From positions 122,805-186,804 of the forward strand of contig JAVKOQ010000089.1 of NCBI GenBank assembly GCA_031835245.1: a DNA stretch of 64,000 bases, given 5' to 3'. Under the pieces are notes generated by a model. The model made no database searches and had not been told where the DNA came from. It saw only the letters and a program-made list of their open reading frames with translations. Each line of letters starts with the position of its first letter. Position 1 is the first letter of the stretch. The DNA is from Balamuthia mandrillaris. Lineage: Eukaryota; Discosea; Longamoebia; Balamuthiidae. Shown in pieces: positions 44,839 through 56,249 of the stretch. The translations under genes and the position numbers were made by a program.

Positions 44839-46088
44839 ATGGATAGCGTGGTGTCCCTTTTGCAACGGTGGTTTGCTGACAAGTCGGAGATTTGCCAAGG
44901 TTGGTTTTTTGCCGGCTCCGCTAAGCATTGCTTTTCCCCAACCTTCAGCAGCTTACTCGCAAACAAACAGAAGAAGGACAAAAACGCCCTTGGGGGTTTG
45001 GAGCGCATACCTCAGCGTATGACTATTATGAGAAGGACTACCGGGAGGTCGTTGCTGAACAGGAAAGAGAACGGTGGAACAGCGAAATACTGCGCACCCG
45101 TATGAGAAGAATATGCTTATCTTTCCTTGCGTCATTTTGCTCAAGCTGCCTCGTTCATGTTGTTGTCGGAAAGGTGCTTACCCGCATGTACCGGACACAG
45201 CAAGCCAGCCGAGGGATGACCTTGCTTCCTCCACTCTCGTTGGAAGACTCATACTTCTTGGGCGAAAAGTATGCCTTGTTGTTTTTGTTGCACATGTTCT
45301 TGGTTTTCTTGTACCGCCGCTAGTAGAAAACTTAAACCATAACAACTATCCTTTAGGGCTGCAGCAATGGCGCACGGCACGTTGATGGGTGGACTTGGTG
45401 GCTTCTACATGATACTCCACAAAAGACGTTTCTCAAAGGAAACGGTGTTCACGTATCCCAAAGAATGCGACTGGTTGTGGGCGGCTTCACTGGGTTTCCA
45501 GGTTCTGTCACTCTGCACTCTGTCCTTCGACTACTGGTGCTTCCCTAACCTCTCTTCCATTGAAAGGTCTATGATATGATGGTAATGACGCTACAACGGA
45601 ACAAGCGAGCCACGATATGGTTTCATCACACGTTAGTTATCGTCGGCTGTCTTTTTTCTTTTGTGCGTATCAAAGCTTGCCATCTCTCCCTATTTCTTCT
45701 GCTGCTTAACGTTCATTAGTTTTATCGCATAGGAACCTTTTATCCTGCAATCTTCACGTTTACAGAGCTCACTCTGGTCACCACGAACCTCTCCTGGTAC
45801 CTCGATGTGTTCAAGCTGCGAGGCACCCCAGCCTACACCGCGGCCCTCGTGCTTCGCGTGCTCGCCTTTTATCTCTTTCGGAGCTTCATCGGTCCGATCG
45901 CCGTCTGGTATGGCGCCTATCGAGGGCAGCTCCATCAACTGTTCAGGATGCCAAGGATGGCCACCCTGTTGGTCCTCTTCAACGTGCTCTCCCTCAGCTG
46001 CTTGAACGGGTATTGGACTGTGGCGCTGACGAGGATGTCGCTTCGCTACTTGCTTCCCCCACCAGTGGGTCAAAAAAAATCGCACTAA
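44839..46088 (+). CDS. TLC-domain membrane protein (TLCD4/TMEM56-like)
   Basis: Five exons (44839-44899, 44971-45268, 45357-45501, 45567-45662, 45720-46088) give 322 residues. A short leader is followed by the TLC region: ERWNSEILRTRM, SSCLVHVVVGK, LEDSYFLGEK, CDWLWAASLGFQVYDMMVM, ATIWFHHTLVIVG with the conserved His pair, then FYPAIFTFTELTLVTTNLSW and further hydrophobic helices to the C-terminus. The TLC fold occurs in ceramide synthases, TRAM and TLCD proteins of the ER or plasma membrane. The length and lack of a Lag1-type homeodomain or full ceramide-synthase motif favour the TLCD4/TMEM56 group, thought to affect membrane lipid composition. The 65-bp exon 3/4 intron was placed because it restores the VYDMM segment. 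Confidence 0.82.
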
Positions 46089-46224
46089 AGGCGGCAATAA
46101 TTCGTAAAAATGCAATCAAATTGACTTATTATGGAAATTATTTTCGAATAAATTGCAATAAATCATTCGATAAATGAAAAAAAAAGGCTTGGACTTTCTG
46201 GAGGAATAGTGGGGCAGGAGGAGC

Positions 46225-47325
46225 ATGAAGCTCATGTTGAAGACGTTGGGGCGGGCGTCCCTGGTCTTCTTGTTGCTCGTTACGTTTCTTTGGCTGACGG
46301 CAAGCAAAGACGAGGGCTTGTACGACAGCGCAGCTGAAGAAGCTGGCGGGCGCGTGATCCTGGTGGACGATCGTGACAGGGAGTTTACCCCAACGGAACC
46401 CCTCTCTTCTCTTCTTTCATCACCTCCTTCTGCTGCTTCTTCTTCTTCTCTCGTTGAACCTCCTCCATTCAACGTTTGGGTGTTTGTTGTTATTCCCGCT
46501 GACCGAGGGGCTATGTTGAACTACTACTTCCACCACTACCTCTCTCTCGGCATGCCACCGGAGAACTTCTACATCATCATCCACGTGAAGGATGATACCA
46601 AGCAACGCCAAGGGCTGCTGGAGACGAAAAGGGTGCTCAAGGGCTTGCGGGTTCCTTTCTCTGTGTGGAATGGGGAGTTCACCACGCGAGAGAAGGCCCG
46701 TGTGCTTCGCGTGGCCAAGCAAGAAAGGGGCCTGAAGCCAAGGGACTGGGTGCTACAAACGGACTCGGACGAGCTGCAACAATGGAAGGTCCTCATGCAG
46801 CAGCCAGAGCTGCGCGGTGTGGGTGAAGGAGGAGAGCCCCTGCGTCGCTTTGACACCATACAGGAGGTGCTCTACGAGGTGGACCGGCGGAACTACACCC
46901 ACATCATGGGCTGGATGATGGACAGGCTTACGTTGGATGGCTCCCTGCGCGACCCTCTCCCCTTCCGCCCGGAGGGTCCCTCTCTGGAGGAGCAATATCC
47001 TCTGGGGTGCATGGTCACCAAGCGCATCGCCCACGGGCTGGACGCCAAAGTGGTGGCCCACAAGGTAGCCTACCCTTTGAAAGGAGGCGGAGCCCACATG
47101 ATGGCTCCCAACCCGCAGCTGAGGCCCTGGGAGAGGAAGATGCCAGTGCACCACTTCAAGTTTGTGCCCGAGATGAGGCCCATGCTGGAGGATCGGGTGG
47201 CAGTCTTTAAGAAGAACAACATCTCGTGGTATGATGAGTCGGAAAAGATCCTGGCGCACTTGAACCAGCACAATGGCAAGTTTTGTGTCAACTGTCCTGA
47301 GCTAAACTGCCAACGAAAGAACTGA
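46225..47325 (+). CDS. glycosyltransferase-like type II membrane protein (GT-A, GT92/GT2_4-like)
   Basis: Intronless, 366 residues. A single N-terminal membrane anchor (LGRASLVFLLLVTFLWLTA, residues 9-27) is followed by a Ser/Pro-rich stem and a luminal catalytic region, the layout of Golgi glycosyltransferases. Landmarks are VWVFVVIPADRGAMLNYYFH, LSLGMPPENFYIIIHV, VLQTDSDEL (a DxD-like acidic motif for metal/nucleotide-sugar binding), THIMGWMMDRLTLDG and a C-terminal KMPVHHFKF plus Cys pair (KFCVNCPELNC). These are consistent with the Glyco_tranf_2_4/GT92-type families; donor and acceptor cannot be told. An amoebal surface-glycan or secretory role is likely. Confidence 0.75.
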   Translation: MKLMLKTLGRASLVFLLLVTFLWLTASKDEGLYDSAAEEAGGRVILVDDRDREFTPTEPLSSLLSSPPSAASSSSLVEPPPFNVWVFVVIPADRGAMLNYYFHHYLSLGMPPENFYIIIHVKDDTKQRQGLLETKRVLKGLRVPFSVWNGEFTTREKARVLRVAKQERGLKPRDWVLQTDSDELQQWKVLMQQPELRGVGEGGEPLRRFDTIQEVLYEVDRRNYTHIMGWMMDRLTLDGSLRDPLPFRPEGPSLEEQYPLGCMVTKRIAHGLDAKVVAHKVAYPLKGGGAHMMAPNPQLRPWERKMPVHHFKFVPEMRPMLEDRVAVFKKNNISWYDESEKILAHLNQHNGKFCVNCPELNCQRKN

Positions 47326-47559
47326 GCTTTGTTTGTGAGAAAGAGCGAAAAACAACAAAAACTATTTATTCCTGTTCACTCGTTGTTCTGCCTTCTCTGC
47401 TTGCTTTCTCTATTTCTTCTTCTGCTAAAGGACTCTCTCGGTTTGCTAGCATTCATTCAGCCGTGCCTCTCCTGCTTCTCTCCGCCAATATCTCTGGATC
47501 TCGTCAGCCACCACCTCTCTCCTTCTCTCTTGTTCTCTCTCACCTCCCTCTTCTCTCCT

Positions 47560-47650
47560 CTTTCTTCTCCCTTCTCCCTTCTGTCTTCTCTCTTCTGTCT
47601 TCTCTCTTCTCTCTTCTCTCTTCTCTCTTCTCTCTTCTCTCTTTTCTCTC
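47560..47650 (+). repeat. (TCTCTTC)n minisatell-like tract
   Basis: About a dozen near-perfect 7-base TCTCTTC units with TCTGTCT variants, downstream of the glycosyltransferase gene. Confidence 0.8.
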
Positions 47651-47699
47651 GAAGGGGAAAAAAAGGCGGGAGATGTATGGGTTCGTGTCGTCACGAATA

Positions 47700-47707
47700 T
47701 GTCGACA
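47700..47707. promoter_or_regulatory. TGTCGACA box upstream of the TRF4-like gene
   Basis: Exact octamer 212 bp upstream of the ATG at 47919, preceded 15 bp away by the related GTGTCGTCACG. Confidence 0.5.
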
Positions 47708-47918
47708 TAAAATAAAGGAAAAAACGGAACCAAAAGAAAAAAGTGAGTAGCGGCGGACGAGACGCATGAATGCATCGTGGTCGGATGTTCTGTTGTTTTT
47801 GTTGAACCAATGCTAGCAGACCAAAAGGAAAAACCTTACGAACATATCATATCAACAAAACATCCGATCAAACAAAAAAAAATTAAATTAAATTGGAAAA
47901 GGAAGAAAAAAAAAGCAA

Positions 47919-49334
47919 ATGTCGAGATCAGCAACGGGCAACAACGGGCGCAGCTCCTCCCACGGTGGAGGCTCGCGGCAGAGACGTACGGCGCCTGCCA
48001 ACAAACACAAGGCTGCTATTTGCAAATGGTTTCGAGAACTGACCCCTGAGCAGAGAGGGAACGTGTTGGTTTGGGAGGACAAGGACGGAACAACCTTGCT
48101 CAAACAAATGTACAAAAAGAAGTGGGCAGAAGGCGATGGCTTCTTCCTTGATGGTACGTTCTACCACATTGTTCATTGTTACCCGCTCTACGCTATTCCC
48201 TCTCATCACTCCATTCTTCTCCTTTGTTTGTACCCGCGTCGTCTCTTCTCAGTTCTGGCTTCTTGTTTACAATTGTTCTCGTTCTCGTTCTCGTTCTCGT
48301 TATTCTTGTTCTTGTTTCTTGTTCTTCTTCTTTTCTTTTTTTTTCTTCTTCTACTTCTTCTTCGTTTCCTTTTTCTTGTTCTTCTCCTTCGTACTCATCA
48401 GCCCTTCCCTCATTCACTTCTGACCCAAAATATATACCAGTGGATGATCCACAAGACCGAGTGCAAAGGTTGATGGCACGTGAGCGCGGCGCTAAGAGAG
48501 GCGCATCCCATGCTGGAGGACTTGCCACGGAGGAAGGCTTGCTGCTTCCTGTGGAGAACTTTTGCTTCAACAAACTGTCTCTGTTGGACAATTACTTTTG
48601 TTATCCAGAAGCTGTAATGGAGATGGATGCTCTCTTGGAGGAGAGCGTACGACTGTGTGATACGTGGGAATATTGTGATACTCTCACAGTAGCAAGCTAC
48701 ATACTCGAGGATGCTGACAAGTACGTTGTTCACTCTTTCTGCTTGTTCCGTTTGTTATAACTGCCGTAGAGTGGCCACCAGGCAAGCTTTTCTTCACTTC
48801 ATTCTGATAACAGTTTATTGTCTTTTCAAACAGATTTTTGGAAATGATGGAAGTGGCAACGCGAGGCGGTTTCCTCATGAAACCTTGCTGTGTATCTTGG
48901 GAGGAAAAGGAGAAGTGCTGGGTATGGGAGAGGCCTTCTTGGTTTGAAAATATGGGCTTCTACAGCCTTGGCACATACATTGCTGCCAAGCTGGAACAAG
49001 CCCTTTGGCGGAGATATTGGCAATGGAGTAATCTTGATCCACGTTTGTATTTTCCTCCTCTCTCTCGGCTGTATCTCTCTTCCTTACAATGTATTGCTGT
49101 GCGAATCAGGTAAAATATCTGGGGCTGAGATTAACCGTGCAATTCCAAAGGGAGTTCGTGAACGATTATTTAAGTTCCCACCCAATACACAAGGATTGCA
49201 TTCTAAGGCACATCTTGTCAATTTTTGGAATAGTCTCAATGTTGATGGTAAAGTCCATTTCCTATTTCTTTTTTTTTCTTAAAACGATTATCTCACTTTA
49301 TACTCTATTTCTTCTCTTTTTCCTTTTCGCTCTC

Positions 49335-49374
<40 letters not shown>

Positions 49375-52300
49375 AGAGCGTCATCGGTTGGTTGGAAAAA
49401 TCGGTGATATTGTACAGAACGTGCTCATTGGAGACATGAAAGTAGTCGACTATCAGAAACCACTGACAGCATTGTTGGATTTATTGCTAACACTATTGGA
49501 TGAACGCATGCTGGAAGGATATCACTTTGATGCCGATCCGTTGGTATCTCGTGGTGTCACTTCGTTGCATTCGCGGCGCTGGCACTCGGATGAGAAAAAC
49601 TTTATCGAGTTTGTTTACTTCTCGCCGATGCACAGAGCCTTTGAGCCTTTGGATTATATTGTACGGAAGATGGGCATATGTATACAAAGTGGATATACAG
49701 AAAAAATAGGTACATCTGCCTTACTCTTGTGTTGCAATCTCTTTTTCGTGGTAAATAACTATCTCTCATTGTTTAGCAATGGATTTGATACTGGGAGAAG
49801 AAAACGACAAGATAAAGAAAGGTGGAGCTGCTAGAAGACAGCAAAACGGGAGTAACACGAAGCAGCAACAAAGAAGAAAACGGCGCACGCCACAGCAAGA
49901 TAAGAAACGGAAGCAGCAACTACAACAGGAAGAGAAGGAGAAAAAGGATCAACGTGACAAAACAAAGAAACAAAAAGAAATTAAAACATACATTGAACAT
50001 CTCCTTCGCACAGTTGTTCTTGATCGCACGCAGTCTGCTGTGGTGAGTTTTTATAACTTGTTCATTATCATTTTAAATGGTTTTTTTTAAAATTTGTCAT
50101 TTATTTGGTTAACACACTTTGTCTTTGTGCGCACCAGAATCGAATACACAACGCCAACAAGCCCAGCGCCTCCAAACGAAAACGCGACAAACGCAAAAAG
50201 AAGAAACAGGAAGAGCAACAACGCAAGTGCAAGAGCCAACCTCACTCTCCCACCCAGAGTCCTCGCCAAACCGAGCGCAGCGCACGCAGCAACCTCTCCA
50301 GTCCTCGTAGGAACGAGACGGCCTCTACTACCATCATTACAGAACAACAGGGCGAGACTACGGAAAACAGACAAAAAGACACAACAGGCAATGACATTGC
50401 AAACGAAGGTAACGCCAACAACAACGTTCGCAAAGATACCTCTGCTTCTACAGGCACGGAACGTCAACAACAACTGCTGATGAAAGTAAGCAGCAGAGGT
50501 CCTCGCTCCTCTCATTCACACTCACTTCCTGCGCCTTACTCTCGTCCTCCGAAGGGTATTAGCGAAGAGGACATGCGATCTTCGTCTTCCTCCTCCAGAA
50601 AAACACTATCCACCTCTGGCAACATGATTAACACGTCAGCCAATAATAGTTCTATCAACAAGAAAAAGAAGGCTCGGCCTGTGTCCCTTTCCCTCCCCTC
50701 CACACCTATTATCGCACAACAACATCACAGCTCAACACCTTCAAAACAGCAACACCATTCACTACTGCCCAAATTGCTACCAATGCAACGAGAAAGGACG
50801 ATTCCTAGCCTCTCAGAACGCATTCCCTTGTTCACAGCACACAACAACAATAGCAACAACACAACCCAAACATGGGCATCTACTGTAGCAGCAGCTGCTG
50901 CCACAATGAACGGTGGAGGTTATACCAGCAGCAGTGATAGCAATGCCTACTACTCATACAGCGAGACTGACTCCGATGCCACTCTGAGCTCGGATGAGAC
51001 GGACACAAATACCAGCAGCAGGGACTACTATTACTGGGGCGAGGAAGAAAGCGAGACCGATGACAGCGACTCGGGTTGGGAGCTGGCTGTAAGCCGTCGT
51101 CGCTCTTCCTCATCCTCCAGAAGAAGTTCCTCTGGTGCGCGCACTCCTGCTAACATTCACAACAATAGAAGCAGCAACACACACAACAATCGGCACGACT
51201 CTCTAGCCAGAGGATGGGAGAGCGATGGAGCTCCTTACTATCGCAACAACAACTACAACAACAGCCTCAACAGGAAGGAAGAGAGTCTCTCATCATCGGG
51301 AGGAGGGAGAAGTCCACTCTCTCGCTCCCGTGAGTGGGAGAGCAACGAGGCTTGGGAGTACGAAGAGGAGGAAGAGGAACTGGCGCATTGGGAAGCGTTC
51401 ATGGGCAGTGGAGGTCTTTTGCCTTCTGCTCATCGCACTACTGCCAAATATTCTTCCTCTGCCTCTACTCCTTCAAATATCTACCAGAACAGAGAGCAAG
51501 GAGGCGGAAGGCAAGAGAGCGAAGCTGCTGGTAAACTTGCAGCCAATCGTTCGTTGAGCGGAAACTTTGCTTCTTCTCCCAAAGGTAAAACTCGTCTTCG
51601 TTCAGTCTCCAATGGGCCGGAGCAACTGGAGAGACCCTCCCCTGACTATTCCCTTTTTTCCTTGTCAACAACATCCTCACTTTCATGCCCTCCCTCTACT
51701 GCAACTTCTTCCTCTTCCTCTCCACGTACCATCCCCTCGCGTGAGTCATTGGACTCGTTCTCCAACACAACACCAACAACATTTATTCCCTTTGGCGACT
51801 TTGTTGCCTCAGCCAACAACAAATCGCCACAAACGTCAGTGGTGATATTCTCTCAGAGTACTAACAGTACGGCAACGAGTAAAAACTATGCCGAGGAGAG
51901 CAAACAGCCACAACACAGAGCAATGTCAGCAGGAAACATACGAGTTAACCTGGCATCGAGAGCTGATAGTCATCACCCTACGTCTACCTCTGCCGGTTCC
52001 GCCTCTACCACAAGACGACGCAAACGTACTCGCACAAGAGCACGTTCCCAACCACCCAACAAAGAGCTGTCCATCAGCGAGATCAATAACGCCATCTCCT
52101 CTTCCTATAATAACAATAACACCAATACAAACCCTATACCACCGCGAACCTCCCGAACCACTCCAGCCTCCCCTTCTCCCACTCCACCTACTTCTCCTAC
52201 CACCACGCGAGCTGCTTTGACAGCTGCATTGCTAGCACAAGCTTCTTCTGCAGCTGCTGCTGTGGCCTCTTCTTCCTCTCCTGCACCCTCACTGCTTACA

Positions 52301-55300
52301 TCTTCATCCTCATCTACACCCTCTCTTGCTCATACTAAACAGCCTAGTTCTACATCTTCTTCCCCTGTTTCTCTATCTCCTACGTCCTCTTCTTCATCCT
52401 TGTTGTCCTCCTCTCCGCCTTCCTCTGCCACCATGATGATCATGCATTCTTCGGGCAACCTAACATCGTCGGCTGAGGGAGGTACATCGACAAGCAGCGT
52501 GCCTTCCTCGGCAGAATACCAACAGACCACCAATACCACCAATGCTCCTTCCACCAACCCTACTACGTCTGCTTCCACAAGAACCTCTCCTCTTCGCCCT
52601 TCTGTGACCAAGAAACGCCTTCTTCTCTCCTCCAACTCAACTCCATTCTTCCCCAGCATGGTAAAGTCGCATTCTGTCTTGTTTGTTTGTTTGTTTGTTT
52701 GTTTGTTTGTTTGTTTGTTTGTTTGTTTGTTTGTTTGTTTGTTTGTTTGTTTGTTTGTTTGTTTGTTTGTTTGTTTGTTTGTTTGTTTGTTTGTTTGTTT
52801 GTTTTGTGTTTATTGCTTGCTCAATTCTCTATCTTTTTAAAAAATACAGCGGGCATGCACTGAAAGTGACAGATACTTTCCCGAACTTCAACTGGCCTCC
52901 TCCGCGTTACCTCGTGTCAGTAATCGTGTGGAGCTCCTTCCCTACGAAGACGGTGGGGCCATGCACACCAACTACCTACGCTCATACGATGACGTGGCCG
53001 ATGTTCCTCCAACCATGGCACATCATCAGGGACTAACAACCATGCTTCATAGGGGAGCAGCAGCAACCATAGATGCAGGTGGCGGTGTCATGATGATGGG
53101 AGATCATGCTCTCAATCTTATGCCTCATGCTGCCCTCCTCGACAACCGGCGACGGCGACGATCATCTACTTCTTCTACCACATCTCCTTCCACCACATTG
53201 CTCTCTTCCATCGACCCTGCTGGTTCCAAGAGCAATAGTTGCTTTGGTCGGTTGCAACAACGCTCCAAACGGTCGTTGTCATCCTCTCCGGCTTTCACTT
53301 CTGGTTCCACCTCTGCTTCTTCATCATCTACAGCTTCGTCATCATCATCCACTTCTTCTCCGTCTCCAGCAGGATATCCTCCCAGCGCAATGGATTATCA
53401 CGTGCAACACTGGCAAATGCGACTGCAAATGCAAGAAGAGCGAGAACGAAGACAACGCGCTTTGGGCAGAGGTGAGAAGGTGGGTCCGAAGAGCCGTGTG
53501 TGGCGTGGATCCGGTCCTCCTCCGCCTCATCCATTATTACCTCCTCTTTCTCGTTCCTCTATTGCTTCGTCATCTTCTCGCAATCATGTTGCCTCTTCCT
53601 CCTCCACCCCGACTTCGTTTACTTCTAGTACAACTGGTGGAACTTGGAACAACAACAAAGCGGCGAGTAATACTGATGGAAACAGACCTTCACCTTCCTC
53701 TCACCGCTTTCAGTCATATCCCGGTGGTACTGCTACCAGTAATATAGAGTCTCACGAGTCGCGTTACTCTCGCGTCAGCCATCTGTTGACACAGTCACTC
53801 TCCGACGTGGAACGCGTGCTCTTCCTCCACAAGGAAATAGAGGACTATGTCAACTACACCATTCGCTTAGTGCAAGCCCGCAAGACAGAGCAGGAGGAGA
53901 TGATTCAGAAGATGAGAGCCATCGTATACTCCCTTTGGCCCTATCCTGCCGCCAGAGTGGAGTGCTATGGCTCCTTTGCTACAGGCCTAGCTATTCCTTC
54001 CAGTGACCTAGATATGGTCGTGCTGCTTAGTGCTGCTGCAGCTGAACCCATGTTGACGCCTCGCAGCCCTACTACCACGTATAATTCTTTTCCTTCTCTC
54101 TCTCTCCCTCTCTCTCTCTCTCTCCCTCTCTCTTTCTCTCCCTCGCTGGTGTTGCTCTTCTCTTGCTTACCACAAAAAAAAACAGAGGTGATATTTTAAA
54201 AAGAGGATGGAGCCCGATGAAGCGACTTGCAGAAGAGCTGAAAAAACAAGTTTGGTTACATTCACTTCAAATGATCGAGACAGCAAAGGTTTGCTATCCG
54301 TCTCCTTCATCTTTGCGTCATTCTGTACCTTCCGTTTCGCTAATTACGCACCATCAATAACGAAAACAAGGTGCCGGTGCTGAAAGTGGTCAGCGTCATT
54401 CGAGAAGAACATATCCTCATCGACATCACGTTCAGCATTGATGATCTCCCTACCGAAGGTTGCTCCATGGAAGCATCTGCAGCAGGGGCATCATCGCCTA
54501 CAACTTCCAACAACACTTCCTCTCCTCCATTTGGAGCTGGTCCTCATTGGGAAGCCAGTTTTACAGCCAGGTTAACTTCCTTCATGTTTATTATCATTTG
54601 CTCTTCTATTTTAACACCTGTCTTTTCTTTTTTATCTCTCTTTGTCACTATTTTGTTCTCTCTTATAGTGGCAGACAAGCAGAGTATGGAGTGCTAACGA
54701 ACAGTTCTCCCAACGAACATAGCGGAGTGGCCGCCTCCAAGTTGGTGCGCAGTTACGTGCGCAGCCTTCCTGCTCTCACTCCGTTGGCCCTTGTCCTCAA
54801 GCAACTTCTTCACGACAAAGGTCTCAACAACACCTATACGGGAGGGATCTCATCTTACTGTTTAGTCCTCATGATTGTAGCTTATCTGCGTTTCTCCAAT
54901 GTACCTTACGTGGATCATCAACATTCTTCTGTTTCTTCTTCGCAACAAGACAACGAAAGTGCTGGAATGAAGCGAAATAGAAGAAGAGCAAGCCCGGAAA
55001 GAACTTCTTCTGTTAGGAGGGCGCGTTCTCAAACTTCCTTTTCTGGAGAGGGAGAAGAGAGGGAAGAAGAAAATGGGAGAAGGGGAGGAGCACACGAGGA
55101 AGATACGTTTTGGTCGCCCACTTCAACCGATTTGAGAGAGGAAGATGAGAACTTGGGAGCTACGCTGTTAGGCTTTCTCAGGTTTTTCGGATTGTGGTTC
55201 GATTTTGATCGCATGGGCATCACTTTGCAGAACGGAGGGTGCGTTTCTATTGTTCTTTTCTTGTTCTTTTTTTTTTTGTCCTTGTTCTCTTTATCGTCTC

Positions 55301-55943
55301 CATGTTCATTTTTCTTGCACTTACAAAACACAATCACACAAAAAACAGGGCATATTTTTACCTTGCAGAACCCTCCAACACTCTCGTGATAGCAGACCCC
55401 TTCAATCCACAACGCAACATTGGGCACAGTGTCTTTGGCATGTGGCGCGTCAAGGCGGCCTTTCGCCACGCCTTCTTTGCCCTGACCTCTCCTTACACCT
55501 ACACTCACGCTCCTACCCTCCTCTCCCGCGTGTTGCAGCCTTCCCCGCCAAAACCGCCCTCTATTCCTTCCCCGCTTAACAGTGCCACGATGGGTGCGTC
55601 GCCGCTGGGTTCTTCCTCGTTTTCACTTGCAGGCAATCGGCAGAGAAGCTCTCGTTTGTCTAATTCTTCTTCATCTTCTTCAACTTCGTCAACATCTCCA
55701 AGCGCCACACTTTCACCTTCGTCACCATCAACAACAGTTTCTGCCCCTCCTGCTTCAAGTACCACTCCTAGCAACAACACAACAACCTCAGTATCAACAT
55801 CTACTTCGGCATCAACAACGCCCACGAGACCGCATCGAAGCATACGATCCACATTGCTTCCAAATCCAAGAAGGACGGTGTTGGTGCCACCTCCTTGGGC
55901 TCCTACTCATGCTGCATACTTGCATCTTGAATTTGGCCCGTAA
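47919..55943 (+). CDS. giant TRF4/TENT4-type nucleotidyltransferase (non-canonical poly(A) polymerase)
   Basis: Twelve exons (47919-48153, 48441-48720, 48834-49042, 49110-49247, 49377-49709, 49777-50042, 50138-52660, 52850-54078, 54186-54288, 54371-54570, 54669-55238, 55349-55943) close in phase to 2226 residues. The N-terminal ~490 residues form an unassigned, conserved-looking module (WFRELTPEQRGNVLVWEDKD; ERHRLVGKIGDIVQNVLIGD; HFDADPLVSRGVTSLHSR). A basic stretch and ~1200 disordered Ser/Thr/Asn residues follow. The catalytic domain has VECYGSFATGLAIPSSDLDM and the third Asp in ILIDITF, then a PAP-associated domain with ALVLKQLLHDKGLNNTYTGG, TLLGFLRFFG and LVIADPFNPQRNIGHS. TRF4 enzymes add short 3' tails to nuclear RNAs for exosome decay or to mRNAs. 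Phase agreement across all junctions favours one gene; a split near 50.1 kb cannot be excluded. Confidence 0.82.
52680..52804 (+). repeat. (TTTG)31 microsatellite in a TRF4-like intron
   Basis: About 31 exact GTTT/TTTG units fill most of the 189-bp intron between exons 7 and 8. Confidence 0.9.
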
Positions 55944-56013
55944 TAACTTTTTTGTCTAAAACAATCATATTGGTGCGTTCTTTTCTTCTTTTCTCCTCAT
56001 GGTTCTCCTCTCC

Positions 56014-56044
<31 letters not shown>

Positions 56045-56249
56045 TCTCTCTCTCTTCTCTTTCTTCTCTCTCTATCTTTCAGCAATCCTGCAATGCTTTA
56101 GCAGCAGTTCTTCAAAAAGCTCCTTATAATTTAAGGCGGTTAATTTTAAAAACTATCCGCACCGATTTTAATTTTTCTCTTTTGTTCCCCCGATACAAAC
56201 AAACAGAACGTACGCAAGGAACACACACACCAAACACACAACCACCAAG
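55944..56249. other. short intergenic region before the coiled-coil gene
   Basis: It contains a (CT)n/TCTTCTCT tract (56012-56080) and an AT-rich promoter-like stretch. No TGTCGACA box and no separate gene. Confidence 0.5.

Larger units (their letters stand above)
47326..47918. other. intergenic CT-rich region
   Basis: After the glycosyltransferase stop the plus strand carries a long (TCTCTTC)n tract (about 47515-47650), then GTGTCGTCACGAAT and a TGTCGACA box. The open frames here on both strands are repeat translation. Confidence 0.5.

Noticed and set aside
52680-52804. CRISPR-like regular array
   Set aside because: It is a simple TTTG tetranucleotide microsatellite with no spacers, inside an intron of a eukaryotic gene.
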